Below are positions 48,442 through 60,760 of a stretch of DNA of 64,000 bases, one piece after another. Numbering within the stretch: position 1 is the first letter of the stretch; each line of letters opens with the position of its first letter. The stretch is from the NCBI GenBank assembly GCA_963853835.1, contig OY970832.1, positions 26,592,208-26,656,207 of the forward strand, given 5' to 3'. The stretch comes from Calendula officinalis (lineage: Eukaryota > Streptophyta > Magnoliopsida > Asterales > Asteraceae). Both the position numbers and the translations under genes were made by a program. The notes under the pieces are model-generated. The model had not been told where the DNA came from, searched no databases, and saw nothing but the letters and a program-made list of their open reading frames with translations.

Positions 48442-49030
48442 CCACGGGCAGACTTTCGAGACGAGGAGTAAAACGTGTGACATTGTTTTTGTTTTTGTTT
48501 GATTATGGATTATGTCTAGGGTAATCTTCGACATATGTAAACCGAAAGCAATACCTAGTATAATTTATATATGTGTTTAAGTAATTTTAAATAATTCCTT
48601 TTTTCGATAGTTGCATTCCCAAACGTTCCTAGAAATATTGTTAAAATAGTGTTGACGTTTACCGCAACAATTAGATGGTGTACATAACCAGAAAAAGCTA
48701 AGGGAAACCATTTTGGAATACACTTTAACATTAATATAATTTTTATATTTATACTCCGTGTTACGTTCTGTTTTTTTATATTCAACATGTAGTATTATAT
48801 AAAATTAAATGAAAATTATATATAGATACAAAAAGTTAAGGCAAAAATGCAAATGTAAATAGTTGACGTATTGTATACGAAGTTTTCTCCTACTGTTTAC
48901 ATTATTCTTATGTATAAAAGTGAAATTATAGGGCCGATCCAAAACCTAGATTATGAGCCATACAAAACTAAGCCCATATAATAACTGGTCTTGAGGCCCA
49001 TCTCATCCATAGCGAAAACCTAGCTACATA
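48442..49030. other. Chitinase 3' flank and eL39 promoter region
   Basis: The first part is AT-rich 3' UTR/flank with no clear terminator. The last about 130 bp hold the eL39 promoter motifs listed next. Confidence 0.4.
48971..49024 (+). promoter_or_regulatory. Site II-type and telobox-like motifs upstream of eL39
   Basis: GCCCAT at 48972-48977 and GGCCCAT at 48995-49001 (inverse ATGGGCC) are site II-type elements bound by TCP factors. AAACCTAG at 49016-49023 resembles the telobox. This combination is typical of plant ribosomal protein genes. Confidence 0.55.
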
Positions 49031-49085
49031 AACTTCCATAGCTCCATGGAAATGACCAAACTGCTGCTCTCAATCGACCAACGCC

Positions 49086-50329
<1,244 letters not shown>

Positions 50330-50890
50330 GGTGTTTTTGCAGTTTGTCAAATTCAAACGAGAGTGCAAGTTTTGGTTTTAATTTTTGTTTTCAGCTAATA
50401 TCAGTGATTTTAATTGTATTGTTGTTTGACTTTGACTCATTATTAGTATATTGCAATTAATGTGCGACCCAGATTTGGCTGTTTATATTGTGTGTTGAAT
50501 GTTTTCTTGTTTATTATTCGTTTGTGTTTTGAGTTTAGTTTGAGTCAATATTTCTTTTGTTGGCTAACTTGTGTTTCACATTGCTTGCCACGTCCACCGC
50601 CAAAACATGAAAAAGAAAAAGTAATGAAAAACTACGATGTTTATCATATTTTTAACATCAACTTTTTTATCATTATAAGATTTACCATTTCCTTCATGTT
50701 TTCGATAATTATACCTATTATACAAATGCAATACCATTTTTGTTCACTGCTCCCCTATTGGTTAGAAAAAAAATAATTAAAAAAAAAAGAAAAATGTTGA
50801 AATTTTACACATGCGTGCATCACTACTCACAGGGGATTTGTTTATTAAGTCCACCATCTAAAACTATGCAATTGTCTTCTCAGATTGATT
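50330..50890. other. eL39 3' flank
   Basis: AT-rich 3' UTR and flank. A 104-codon plus-strand frame at 50462 is hydrophobic and unsupported. Confidence 0.35.
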
Positions 50891-50914
50891 GGTTATCACA
50901 TTCCCTTCTTTCCA

Positions 50915-51355
50915 TAGCCATAAGACCGTCCGTAACGCACGACCAAAACCAAGGTCGCGACCGCCACCTATGCTTCCCCGACGCGTCCCCCTCCATTACG
51001 CCCGTTGCACCCGACGCGTCGACCAAGGGCCAACGGTCGACTAGTCGACCGTTCGGAATCGAACAACGGCTACTTTTTACCCAATTAAATTTAATTTTTA
51101 CTCCTTTTTTTACCCTATAAATACCCAATTCTTTTACCAAATAATTCACAACTCTCATTTCTTTCTACACTTCTCAAACACACACTCAAATTTGAACTTA
51201 AAAATAAAAAAATAAAAAATTCCGAACGGTCACCCATTACGGGCATTTGGTCGCTGTCTGGTCATGTGGTTGATCAGGAGAGAGAAAGCTGATGTGGCGC
51301 AGAGGTGGCAAGGGTGACCAAACTGCGAACGGTCACCCATTACGCACAGCCTAAT
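50915..51355. mobile_element. GC-richer MITE, copy 2
   Basis: Shares sequence blocks with 37,950-38,272. Internal CCGAACGGTCACCCATTACG occurs twice (about 51,222 and 51,326), and CGGTCGACTAGTCGACCG at 51,032 is an 18-bp perfect palindrome. At the right edge GTTCGAGTCCCGGCAAG is B-box-like, perhaps a SINE or tRNA relic at the junction. Confidence 0.5.
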
Positions 51356-52540
51356 GTGTTCGAGTCCCGGCAAGTATTTTTTTTATTAAATCTTAATTGC
51401 AGTTTCTTAGAGAGAATTATGGTATTCTTTTCAATGAATATTAATAGAGATTTTTTTGTATTATAATTACATATCTTTCACTCAATATGAAAACAACTTG
51501 CATATTAATTAATTTATTTTAAATCAATTCATATGCAAATATAGATTTATATTCTTCTTCTAAATATTTATATTTATTATGTTTTTTGAGTTGATAAAAT
51601 TTAATAAAGACATGTAATTTTTTTAAGCTTTGGTGAAACTTTTACATTTAAGAAGAATCACTTATAAACATATGATTATTGCAATTGAAAATTAACAAGT
51701 ATACAAATAGAAACAAATGTGAAAAAATTGATGAAAACTAAAATTAATTTGAATCAATTTGATAAATGATGGTGATGAATCGTAAACAAACATATAAATT
51801 TTGATTGTATGACACTTTATCGTAATTAATCAAATAAATTGGAAAGAAAATCCCGCAGTGTAACGCGGGTTTTACTATCCTTGTTAAATACATCCATTAA
51901 ATTACCATTTACCTATGGCGTATTAGTAAATTTCTTGCATTTTCCGTTTTTGTAATCCAATAGATAATTTAGCACAATATTTGTATCGTTTACAAGATAA
52001 TAGAGTTTGATCCCGAATCATAGTTTGTAATTTGTTTACTCGTTACCGTTTTACTAAAATGATCGCGTATGGATCAATACCAACGCTACCCGTTTATAAC
52101 CCTCTAGCACACACACGCCTGACGCCACACAACACGAAGTTTTGTACACATTCTCATACTTGCATGTTTTTTATTTTTTGTGTATGGTCTATGGACATGC
52201 ATATAGCCATATACATTTGCATCTATACTCTTTTCTTCTCTCTCTTTTTGGTTGAGGTCTCTTTGGAACACTCTATCTACCTTTTGATAGAGATAAGATT
52301 ATCTATATTTTACTTACCCCATACCCCTTTATTGATAATGAACTCGATAAAAACAAGATCATATACGTCGAATGATTAATCTTATTAAGCACAAATGTGT
52401 AATATTTGTTTTATTGGTTGTGGAATAACCAAAGAACACTTACAAAGTGTTTCAAAGAATTGGGTTACCGGTGATTCGCACAAATGATCAAGTGGAATCC
52501 AAAAGGATACAAAACAAGTCTAAATGATACAGAGAATTTG
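51356..52540. other. Intergenic, no gene
   Basis: AT-rich. CCCGC/GCGGG (51852-51856, 51865-51869) followed by TTTTACTAT resembles a degenerate Helitron 3' end. A 115-codon frame at 52032 has no recognisable domain and unusual composition, so it is not called. Confidence 0.3.
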
Positions 52541-52544
52541 ATAA

Positions 52545-52776
52545 TTTTCAAAACTAGAACCGAACCGATTACATATTTTCGGTTTTGGTTCGGTTCGGTT
52601 TCGGTTCAATTTTCTTAGACTAAATGCTCATCTAATCCGAGGACCGAACCGAACTCAACCGAAACCGATAAAACCAAAATCGAAAATGATGAATATTCAA
52701 AACCGAACCAATTTCATGTTATTGGTTTCGGTTCGGTTCGGTTCAGTTTTTTCGGTCCAAATGATCACCCCTAAAA
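52545..52776. mobile_element. hAT-like MITE relic with CCGAACCG repeats
   Basis: Filled with GGTTCGGTT/AACCGAACC in both orientations. The right end, inverted, reads TTAGGGGTGATCATTTGGACC, the familiar AGGGGTG hAT MITE end. The left end is not clear. Confidence 0.5.
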
Positions 52777-53395
52777 ATATTGTTAAATACTCCCTCCGTC
52801 CCACAAAAAACTTCCCATTTCATCTTAAATTTGTGTCCCACAAAAAACTTCTCATTTCTTACATTTGATGGGCTCCACATAATAAAATACTATTATTACT
52901 AAGGACCCCACCATCAGGGACGGCCCCGACATATGTTAGGCCATGTGTAAAATTTAAAAAAGACCCCTAAATAATTATAGAGCGCACACATACACAAATA
53001 CATACGTCTTTGATATATATATAATCTTGAATATAGAAGTATTGAAAATAACATAGTTTTAATCTATTAGTGAAAATAACTTTTCCTATACTTTAGATAT
53101 TTAGTTTTTTTATGATTTTTATTAACTTTTTTTTATCTTTTCATCCTATCTAGAAAAATCAAATTTTCTAATTTGTTGATTAAATTATAATCCTAGTTAA
53201 ACTTAAGTTTTATAATTTATTATAACTAAGTTTAATTTTATTATGTTTATTGTATCTTTTGCATTGAATGTATTAATAAGATGAATAAAATGTTAATATG
53301 AAGAAATAATTTTATAATTCTTTGACACAACAAATGCATCTAATATCACCAAGAAATTTTTGTTTATGAAAAAACATAAACAAAAAAAAAATCTA

Positions 53396-53709
53396 CTTCC
53401 TCCGATTCAAAATAAGTGATACACTTGGGGTTTCACGGTTTTTTGAGGCAAAAGAGTATTATGATGGTTAAATTAGATTAATTGGATGATTAGTGAGAAA
53501 TGGGTCCCACACCTTTTGAATAAAGTATGGTTAATGATGTTTAAAAGTAAAAAGTAAGGGTAAAGGGGTCATTTCACTTTGTTAAAGTAGATAGTTAGTG
53601 GGTGTGGGTCCCAATTTTTTTGCCAAATAAGGAAACTTTTCAAAATGTATCACTTATTTTGAATCATCCCAAAAAGAAAAATGTATCACTTATTTTGAAT
53701 CGGAGGAAG
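53396..53709. mobile_element. Stowaway-like MITE nested in the hAT element
   Basis: Perfect ends CTTCCTCCGATTCAAAATAA and inverted TTATTTTGAATCGGAGGAAG, with TA on both sides (53394-53395, 53710-53711). 314 bp, non-coding. Same family as 35092-35377. Confidence 0.93.
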
Positions 53710-53714
53710 TATAA

Positions 53715-53790
53715 GCTTTGTCATGCTTAGGAATTGAACACACGCCATTAAGGAACAAACAAAATTGGCTACCAACTGAGCTACAACATT
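53715..53790 (-). repeat. tRNA-like / SINE-head segment
   Basis: The minus strand reads GTTGTAGCTCAGTTGGTAGC (A box), then about 35 bp later GTGTTCAATTCCTA (B-box-like). This is a tRNA-derived head lying inside the hAT element. It cannot be an intact tRNA, since the B box is degenerate and no acceptor stem is visible. Confidence 0.5.
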
Positions 53791-54249
53791 CTTTTGGACG
53801 TATTTCGGAGCTACACCAAATATATAATATATAACATAGTTAAATTTGGGCCCCCAATTTTTTTGGGCCCTGTTCAATTGAACTATTGGAACGTGCCTGT
53901 GGCCGGCATTGCCCACCATTAACTTTCTAATAACTATATTTCTCTCTCCAAACCAATCTTATATTTTAATTAAAATTATTATCAATGATAACACCACTAA
54001 CTATCACCTTAAAACTTGTGTATAAGTTAAATGAGAAGTTTTTTGTGGGACGGAGATCGTAATACATAGATAGTAAGACACACGGCAAATATAGAAATAT
54101 AGATCACGGTGGCGAAAAATAGACAGTCTCGATATAAAAATAACCACCACCAACGATAATCTATGAAAAAAACAACAATAAAAAAGACGTTACCGTTTTT
54201 GCAAGATGCAAAACCAAAATACGAGGCCGAATTGAAACTAAAGAAATCT

Positions 54250-54259
54250 GGCGCGAAAA
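54250..54259 (+). promoter_or_regulatory. E2F-type site upstream of the first WDR76-like gene
   Basis: GGCGCGAAAA (inverse TTTTCGCGCC) is a perfect TTTSGCGC-type E2F consensus, 52 bp before the start codon. The flanking GAATTGAAACTAAA is shared with the paralogue promoter at about 57,441. Confidence 0.7.
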
Positions 54260-54311
54260 TCCACAAGTTTCTCGCGACTGTAAATAGTTCCCCTCTGGAC
54301 AGAAATTGGAA

Positions 54312-56264
54312 ATGGCGAGTGAGATAATACAGACGGAGTACGAACGCAAACGTCTCGAAAACATCAAACGCAATGCCGACCTGCTCACTTCTCTCAACAT
54401 CAAATCCAAGCTTGCCGATCTATCTACCTCCAAAAAGCGTCACAGGTTTCAATCTCTATATATATATATAAGTATCAAACAAATGTTGAGTCACAGAGAT
54501 TTGGTTATGTATTTGTTCAATTATGGTGAATCCATCTCTTTTTTGAGCAGGGTAGTGACTAAATCTAATTCGGAGAAGAAACCTAAATCTGAAACCCTAA
54601 CTGTAAGTGATAGATCTCTTAGAAGCCAAGGAAAAGAGCCCGATTCTACAGGGCTTATTCTTACACGAAAGGTATCAACAACGCTGTTTATCCCTAAAAT
54701 GTCACCTAGAGAATTGGGACCAATTAGTATGAGAGATGCGAGCGCTTGCTCCAAATCGGATGAACAACTTGTCAATAAGATCACGAGTGCTTGTAAGGAA
54801 TCCGGATTGAGAGATTTTGAGAACAAGTGTAGGGTTAGGGTTTCGTTTGATGTAATGTCAATGGATTTGCCACGTGAGAATGTTGCTAAAGTTGTGCGAA
54901 GCAGCATATTGAGTGTTAAGTTCTTTCCATCAGCAGATATGAGGATGGTTGCTGTTGGGAACAAATTTGGGAATTTAGGGTTTTGGAATTTCGATTCAGA
55001 AAATGATGATGGGATTTACCTCTATCATCCTCATCCAGGACCTGTTACAGCAATTATAATTCCACCATTTTCCATGAACAAGGTACTTGTCATATAATCT
55101 TTTCTTCTTTTAAATAGTTATCTGATTCTGTATTTACATCTTAATGCAGGTAATTACAAGCTGTTATGATGGTCAAATTCGTACACTAGATATTGAAAAA
55201 GAGACATTTAGTCAAGCATATTGCTCTGAACAAGCAATTTATTCCATGTCACAACAACCTTATGATATAAACTCCTTATATTATGGTGACAGCCAAGGAA
55301 TAGTCCATAATTTGGATGACAGATCTGACAGATCACCATTTTCATGGAAATTACATGGTTGTAGAATTAACACAATAGACTTTAATCCAGAAAATACAAA
55401 TTTGATGGCTACAAGTTCATCAGATGGAATTGCATGCATTTGGGATTTGAGAAAAATTAGCAAGATTAAGCCTGAATCAATTAAGCTAATTACTCATGAG
55501 AATGCTGTACATTCTGCTTATTTTTCGCCTTCCGGAAGCAGCCTTGCTACAACAAGGTATATAATAGAGTAAATTACCTGGAAGGTCCCTGTGGTATCTC
55601 ACTTATTACAACCTCAGTCCTATAAGTTTGTTTATTACATTGGAAGTCCCTAGTTTATGTACTTTGTTACACTGGTGGTCCCTACTGCTCGTTAAAAAAA
55701 ATTAATTACCAAACTACCCTTTTGGCATTTTTTAATAAAACGAAGATAAAGGACCGCACATGTAATATCTTTTGAAATTTACTTTGTTAATTGATTCATT
55801 TTACTCTATGCTATCTTTGGTAAACTGTGAACAATTGTAATCTTGTAATGTTTTCATCTAGTCTTGATGATAAGATTGGAGTGGTAAGCGGACCAAATTA
55901 TAATGATGAGTTTATGATATACCATAACAATCAGACACCAAAATTGCTTTCATCATTCAAGTAAGCTTCTCTATATTTACAGTCAACAAAGTCCGCTTAT
56001 TAAAGTTTGACTTTCGGGTATTCTTTTTCTGGTTTGGAAAGCAGGGGTGTGTGGGGGTGGGATGATTCGTATATCTTTGTTGGAAACGTTGAAGGGGGCA
56101 TTGATGTAATTTCCACAAATGACACAAGACTTTTTACAACTTTTGAGAGCCCTCACATGACTGCAATCCCATGTCGTTTTGATGCTCATCCTTTAAAAGC
56201 TGGGCTTCTTGCGGGGGCCACAAGTAGTGGCCACGTGTATATTTGGAACTCAGCCGAGCTTTAG
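54312..56264 (+). CDS. WDR76/CMR1-like WD40-repeat protein, copy 1
   Basis: Five exons join in phase: 54312-54445, 54551-55082, 55150-55556, 55862-55960, 56045-56264, giving 463 residues. The N-terminal EYERKRLENIKRNADLL motif is the signature of the WDR76/CMR1 family. The beta-propeller follows (SVKFFPSADMRMVAVGNKFG, HPGPVTAI, ITSCYDGQIRTLDIEK, INTIDFNP..MATSSSDG.ACIWDLR, HSAYFSPSGS.LATT, WGWDDSYIFVGN, AHPLKAGLLAGATSSGHVYIWN). Family members are nuclear, associate with chromatin and respond to DNA damage or stress; the same role here is inferred. In this copy one repeat reads HNLDDRSD, whereas the paralogue has the usual FNIWDERSG, so the Trp of that WD is lost. Start chosen at ATGGCGAG by comparison with the paralogue. 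Confidence 0.92.
55562..55790. repeat. Mutator-MITE-like end in WDR76 copy 1 intron 3
   Basis: GAGTAAATTACCTGGAAGGTCCCTGTGG followed by repeated GGTCC/GGAAGTCCCT blocks resembles the GAGTTAATTAC..GGTCC ends of Mutator-type MITEs such as 28405. Only one end is evident. The paralogue intron is much shorter and lacks it. Confidence 0.4.
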
Positions 56265-56498
56265 TGGTTGGTTTTATCATTTATGTAGTCACTATATTAA
56301 TGATGTAATATTTAAAATAGGAATGATTTGTAGGATCTCATATACATTCTCTTTTAACTTATTGGGCTTTGCTGATGCATGCTCGTTTTTGTAAACTCAA
56401 TCTTGAAGATTTGGTCTCGCATCTTTTTCTTTTTTGATATCAAAGTTCATTCACCATTATGCTATCTCCAATATTCGATGTTATATCGGTCCCTATAG
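56265..56498. other. 3' flank of WDR76-like copy 1
   Basis: AT-rich 3' UTR and spacer with no further feature. Confidence 0.35.
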
Positions 56499-56796
56499 CC
56501 AGGGTTGTTCAAAAATATCTAATATCTGAAACTGGATATCTGAAAAAAAAATATTCGGTACCCAAAAACCGGATATCCGAATTTCGATACTGGATCCGGA
56601 TAATGTTTTTAAAATTTTTGGATATCCGATATCCAAAATATAAAAAATATCTGAAATATCATAAATATATATGAATAGTTTGTTTTTTCTATATACCGGA
56701 TATCCAGATTTCGGATGCTAGATTCAGATAATAAAATTCACTATCCGGAAATCCGTATATCCGAAATTCGGATTCCCAGTTCTGAATATCCCTACA
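56499..56796. mobile_element. GATATCC-repeat MITE, copy 2
   Basis: CAGGGTTGTTCAAAAATATC at the left and (inverted) TAGGGATATTCAGAACTGGG at the right bound a field of GGATATCCGAAAT motifs, as at 27795-28171. No matching 8-bp duplication seen. It separates the two WDR76-like paralogues. Confidence 0.5.
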
Positions 56797-57440
56797 ATGA
56801 TCCTTTCAACTGCATTGATGATAGGGTCCTAACAAGGTTTGAATAAGGAGGTTATAAAGATATAAAATAGCCTAAGAGCTAAAAATGTAATGTTTTATAT
56901 TTTTTGTTTTTCTCCACAACCCTTATCATTTTTGTGGAAATCAGAATTTAACTTTTTATTTTTTGGATAAACTTTGCTAAGATTTTAAATGCTTGTCAAG
57001 TTAGAAAGTGAAGAAGTCTAGTATGTTTTGATTTTCAATACATAAATGTAAAGTTGCAGTATTAATTTGACTCACATAAATTTATATTATTTTGGAGTCT
57101 TGCTATATCTTTTACTCTCCGTATTGATCACTTAACTAGATATAAATCGTAGTTATATTAATATATATAATGTAAAGATGAATAACATTTTTGTTTATTT
57201 TAATAAGCTAAATTGGCACAACATAACCACAAGAGTAATAACCTAGTAATTGGATTTGGTTTTTCATAAGAGTAAAATTCTCCAAAGGTTCCGGGTTTTA
57301 AATATTGTTTGGTAGCATCAAAATATACCACAAATTTTCCTTCATATTTTTGGTGATTATCTATCCCTTTGGGCTTAAAAATATTGGCACAACATTCTTG
57401 ATGCTACAGCTTTTGCAAAATATAAGAAAATAGGTGTGTG
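56797..57440. other. Spacer between WDR76-like paralogues
   Basis: AT-rich, no gene or repeat recognised. Confidence 0.35.
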
Positions 57441-57457
57441 AATTGAAACTAAACAAA

Positions 57458-57465
57458 TTTGCCGC
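57458..57465 (+). promoter_or_regulatory. Diverged E2F-like site, WDR76 copy 2
   Basis: TTTGCCGC fits the loose TTTSSCGC consensus. It occupies the position aligned with the perfect site of copy 1, next to the shared GAATTGAAACTAAA. Confidence 0.45.
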
Positions 57466-57545
57466 TAAAATTAACCAATAGAAAGCAATAACTTGACCCG
57501 TTGGTTTTAACCCGAATAACTTTTCCCACCAATTCCCCTAACCCT

Positions 57546-57554
57546 TTTCCCGCC
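57546..57554 (+). promoter_or_regulatory. E2F-type site, WDR76 copy 2
   Basis: TTTCCCGCC is a canonical E2F site, 52 bp upstream of the start codon, the same distance as the site in copy 1 although at a different sequence position. Confidence 0.65.
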
Positions 57555-57605
57555 GTCTTTCTTCGTCTTTATATTCCACATCTCTCTTACTTTCTCTCTC
57601 TAGAA

Positions 57606-57752
57606 ATGGCGACTCAGAGACTTACAGAGTACGAGCGCAAACGGCTCGAAAACATCAAACGCAACGACGAACTGCTCGCATCTCCCAACATCAAATCCAA
57701 GCTTTCCGATCTATCTAATTCCACCAAGCGCAACAGGTTTCTCTCTCTCATA

Positions 57753-57786
<34 letters not shown>

Positions 57787-59466
57787 CCCATATATGTATG
57801 TACGTATGTATTTGTGTGTTTATATACAGAAAATGAGGCAAGTTGAATCATGAACGAAAGGGATTTGGTTATGAGTTTGTTAAATTATTGAATCTATGTG
57901 CTTTTTGGATTTTGATTGAACAGGGCAGAGACCAAATCTTACAAAGTTAGTCCAGAGAAGAAAATAAAATCCGAAACCCCAACTGTAATTCGTAGATCTC
58001 TCAGAGCACAAGGAAAAGCTCCAGATTCCGCAGGTTTGAAAGATGATTTTAATGAAACGCCTAATAAATTAACCCTAAAATCACAAGCAATCCCTAATAA
58101 GTCCCCACGAGTATTAGGACCAATTAGTATGAGAGATGCAAGCACTTCCTCTGAATCAGACGAATCACTAGTCAATAAGATCATGAGTGTTTGTAAGAAA
58201 TCCCAATTCAAAAAAGACGATGATGATTGTAAGAAGTTTAGGGTTTGGGCTTCAATTGATTTGGAATCAATGAAGTTGGCACAAGAAAATGTTGCTCGTG
58301 TTGTGCCAAACAGGATACTGTGTGTTAAATTCTTTCCATCAGCAGATATGAGAATGGTTGCTGTAGGTAACAAATTTGGGAATTTAGGGTTTTGGAATTT
58401 GGATTCAGAAAATGAGGATAATGATGGTATTTACATGTATCATCCACATCCAGGACCTGTTTCATCAATCATCATTCAACCATTTTCCATGAATAAGGTA
58501 CTATTTTTACAACATTTCTCATTTAATTTTTCTGTTAATAATTTGTTTATATTTCTGTTTTGATGCAGGTAATCACAAGCTGTTATGATGGTCAAATTCG
58601 TTCACTAGATATTGAAAAGGAGACATTTGGTCTAACACACAATTCTGAACATGCAATATTTTCCATGTCTCAACGATCTGATGATGTAAATTCATTATAC
58701 TTTGGTGAAGGCCATGGAATATTTAATATTTGGGATGAGAGATCTGGGAGATCATCATTGTCACGTGACTTGCATGAGTCTAGGATTAATACAATAGATT
58801 TTAATTCAGAAAATTATAATATAATGGCTACAAGTTCATCAGATGGAACTGCATGCATTTGGGATCTGAGAAAACTTGGAAAAAATAAGCCTCAATGGAT
58901 TAAAACTATTAGGCGTGAGAGGGCTATACATTCTGCTTATTTTTCGCCTTCCGGAAGCCAAATTGCTACAACAAGGTACATATTATAATCTTTTTTTATG
59001 TATTTTATTAAGCTGATTTTTTTTTTTTTTTTTTTTAAATTTTGTAACATTTTGATTTAGCTTGGATGACAAGATTGGAGTGCTGAGTGGACCGAACTAT
59101 GATGATGAATTCATGATATACCATAACAATCAGACAGGCAGATGGCTTTCTTCTTTCAAGTAAGCATCTTTATAATTTTAGTTTAAAATTAGTTTTTTTT
59201 TTTTTTTTTAATTCGAATATTAATAACTTGTGGTCTTTTGGGCATTTGTTTACAGAGGTGTATGGGGGTGGGATGATTCATACATCTTTGTGGGGAACAT
59301 GAAAAGGGGCATAGATGTAATTTCCACAAATGAGAGGAGACTTGTTACAACTCTTGAAAGTCCTCACATGACTGCAATCCCATGTCGTTTTGATGCTCAT
59401 CCCTTAAAAGCTGGGATGCTTGCGGGGGCCACAAGTGGAGGCCAGGTGTATGTTTGGAGCTCATAA
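57606..59466 (+). CDS. WDR76/CMR1-like WD40-repeat protein, copy 2
   Basis: Tandem paralogue of the gene 1.3 kb upstream, with identical intron positions. Exons 57606-57736, 57924-58497, 58569-58975, 59061-59159, 59256-59466 give 473 residues. Exons 3 and 4 are exactly as long as in copy 1 (407 and 99 bp). The N-terminal EYERKRLENIKRNDELL motif is intact and the propeller repeats are well kept: IFNIWDERSGR, MATSSSDGTACIWDLRKL, HSAYFSPSGSQIATT, GVWGWDDSYIFVGN, AHPLKAGMLAGATSGGQVYVWSS. The linker between the N-terminal motif and the propeller (about 50-150) is Lys/Ser-rich and the most diverged part. Copy 2 keeps WD residues lost in copy 1, so it may be the better-preserved gene. Role as for copy 1. 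Confidence 0.93.
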
Positions 59467-59715
59467 TGGTAAACAATGGCTGGTTTTATCTAGTGATTTG
59501 AGCAATGATGGAACATGTCTATTTTTTATTTATTTTTTCTAGCGTCTTTTTCTTGAATCCTTTGGAAATCATTTGGTTTTGGATGTTTGTAAGATGGTTT
59601 ATAAGTTATAACACGTTGGTACTAGTTTTAATCCTAAGCTTCCTGTTATCAAGACAGTTGATTGAGTTTGTTTTCAACATTTAGTGAATGTTATTTTTGA
59701 ATCTTATGTTATTTG
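59467..59715. other. 3' flank of WDR76-like copy 2
   Basis: AT-rich 3' UTR and spacer, nothing further recognised. Confidence 0.35.
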
Positions 59716-59718
59716 ATT

Positions 59719-60150
59719 GCTTGGCGAGACTCGCGAAGAGAGAGAGAGATTTTGGCGTGTTTTTATCAGGTAAGGGGTATTTTAGTGGGTCTCAAAAAGT
59801 ATTTTAGGTTGAGTTATGGTAGAGAGTATTTGGGATTTAGAATGTGAAATGGTGATCTGGCGCTGAGGTGACGCTGATTTGGCGTTTCGGCTTGAGCCAT
59901 CATACCTTACACCACTTCACCATCCACATCAGCTTTCTCTCTCTATGTACCTCTCCTATCTACCTATCACCTTTTACCCTTATAGAGGTAGGTATGATGG
60001 TTTAAGTCAAATGCTCACTTCAGTGCCACATCACCATTTCAAATCTCACATGCAAAACCCCAAATACTCCCTTTACCATTACTAAAATACTACTCACTAA
60101 CAAAAAATTCTTTAAAAAAACTCCATTCCTTCACGCGAGTTTTGCTAGTA
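59719..60150. mobile_element. MITE with long imperfect inverted repeats
   Basis: Left GACTCGCGAAGAGAG pairs with inverted right AACTCGCGTGAAGGA. Further in, GAGTATTTGGGATTT and GAAATGGTGATCTGGCGCTGA match the inverted right-side GAGTATTTGGGGTTT and GAAATGGTGATGTGGCACTGA. The centre has CCATCATACCT in both orientations. No target duplication was confirmed. Confidence 0.65.
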
Positions 60151-60760
60151 ATGTGGCTTAGGCGCTCACTCACACTGCACGCGGTGGTGTGGCGCGCCAA
60201 ATTTGAATGCCACATGTGCATATTTGGCTTTGGTGGTGGGGGTGGCGTTACTGCACCCATCTCTCTTAGTGGTTACACCACCTTACATTCCAATTCATAT
60301 TTTAATTAAAATATTACATAGTTAATTAAAAACGTAATCATATACGAAATGAAATTAAAAACGAAAACTAATATGGTATTGAAATATTTTGTGGTTGGGA
60401 GAGTGTTTTAAATGTATACTTGTTGCTTTAAAGTCAAGGGCTTTCTAGTCAAAGCAGTTCACCAAGCATACATGCTTTGGGTTTGTGGTGAATTGCTTCT
60501 CAAGATACAATGTATCAAGAATTTTACCAACACTGCATAAACCATGGTTGGAACTAACATTACAAAAAAATTGGATTTAATTCTATTTTATTTAAACTCA
60601 TTTGATCACACCATATAAAAATCACAGAAATGGCAATTGTATTGACACAAACAATGCAGAAATTGTGACGCTTCATGTGACTTGAAAGTGTTATCCTGCA
60701 TAATCTACCCCATAATAGCATCATATACACCACCATTTTTTTTCAATATTTAAGCATTAA
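60151..60760. other. Spacer downstream of the EDR2-like gene
   Basis: Contains a GC-rich stretch (60,155-60,290) with GGTGGTGTGGCGCGCC and (inverted) GGTGGTGTAACC ends, probably another MITE. The rest is AT-rich 3' flank. Confidence 0.35.

Larger units (their letters stand above)
52915..53911. mobile_element. hAT-like element nested in the Stowaway MITE
   Basis: The 997-bp insert is flanked by the 8-bp duplication CCCACCAT (52907-52914, 53912-53919). Termini CAGGGACGGCCCCGACA and (inverted) CAATGCCGGCCACAGGCA are imperfect inverted repeats. CA.. ends with an 8-bp TSD indicate hAT. It contains a tRNA-like segment (A-box TAGCTCAGTTGGTAGC on the minus strand at about 53767-53782) and a younger Stowaway MITE. 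Confidence 0.88.
52790..54059. mobile_element. Stowaway MITE, interrupted by a nested hAT element
   Basis: Left part 52790-52914 and right part 53912-54059 together match the 263-bp Stowaway at 29739-30001. TA flanks at 52788-52789 and 54060-54061. The left end is CTCCCTCCGTCCCAC. The right end GTGGGACGGAGATCG has a few terminal changes. Confidence 0.9.

Noticed and set aside
52032..52379. 115-codon plus-strand frame
   Set aside because: No domain, atypical composition and no intron or promoter evidence.
53715..53790. Possible functional tRNA gene on the minus strand
   Set aside because: A box is good but the B box is degenerate and no acceptor or anticodon stems can be drawn; treated as a SINE/tRNA relic.
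54521..54964. 147-codon minus-strand frame opposite WDR76-like exon 2 (and its counterpart at 57939)
   Set aside because: Shadow of a well-supported sense exon; both copies show it only because the exons are paralogous.
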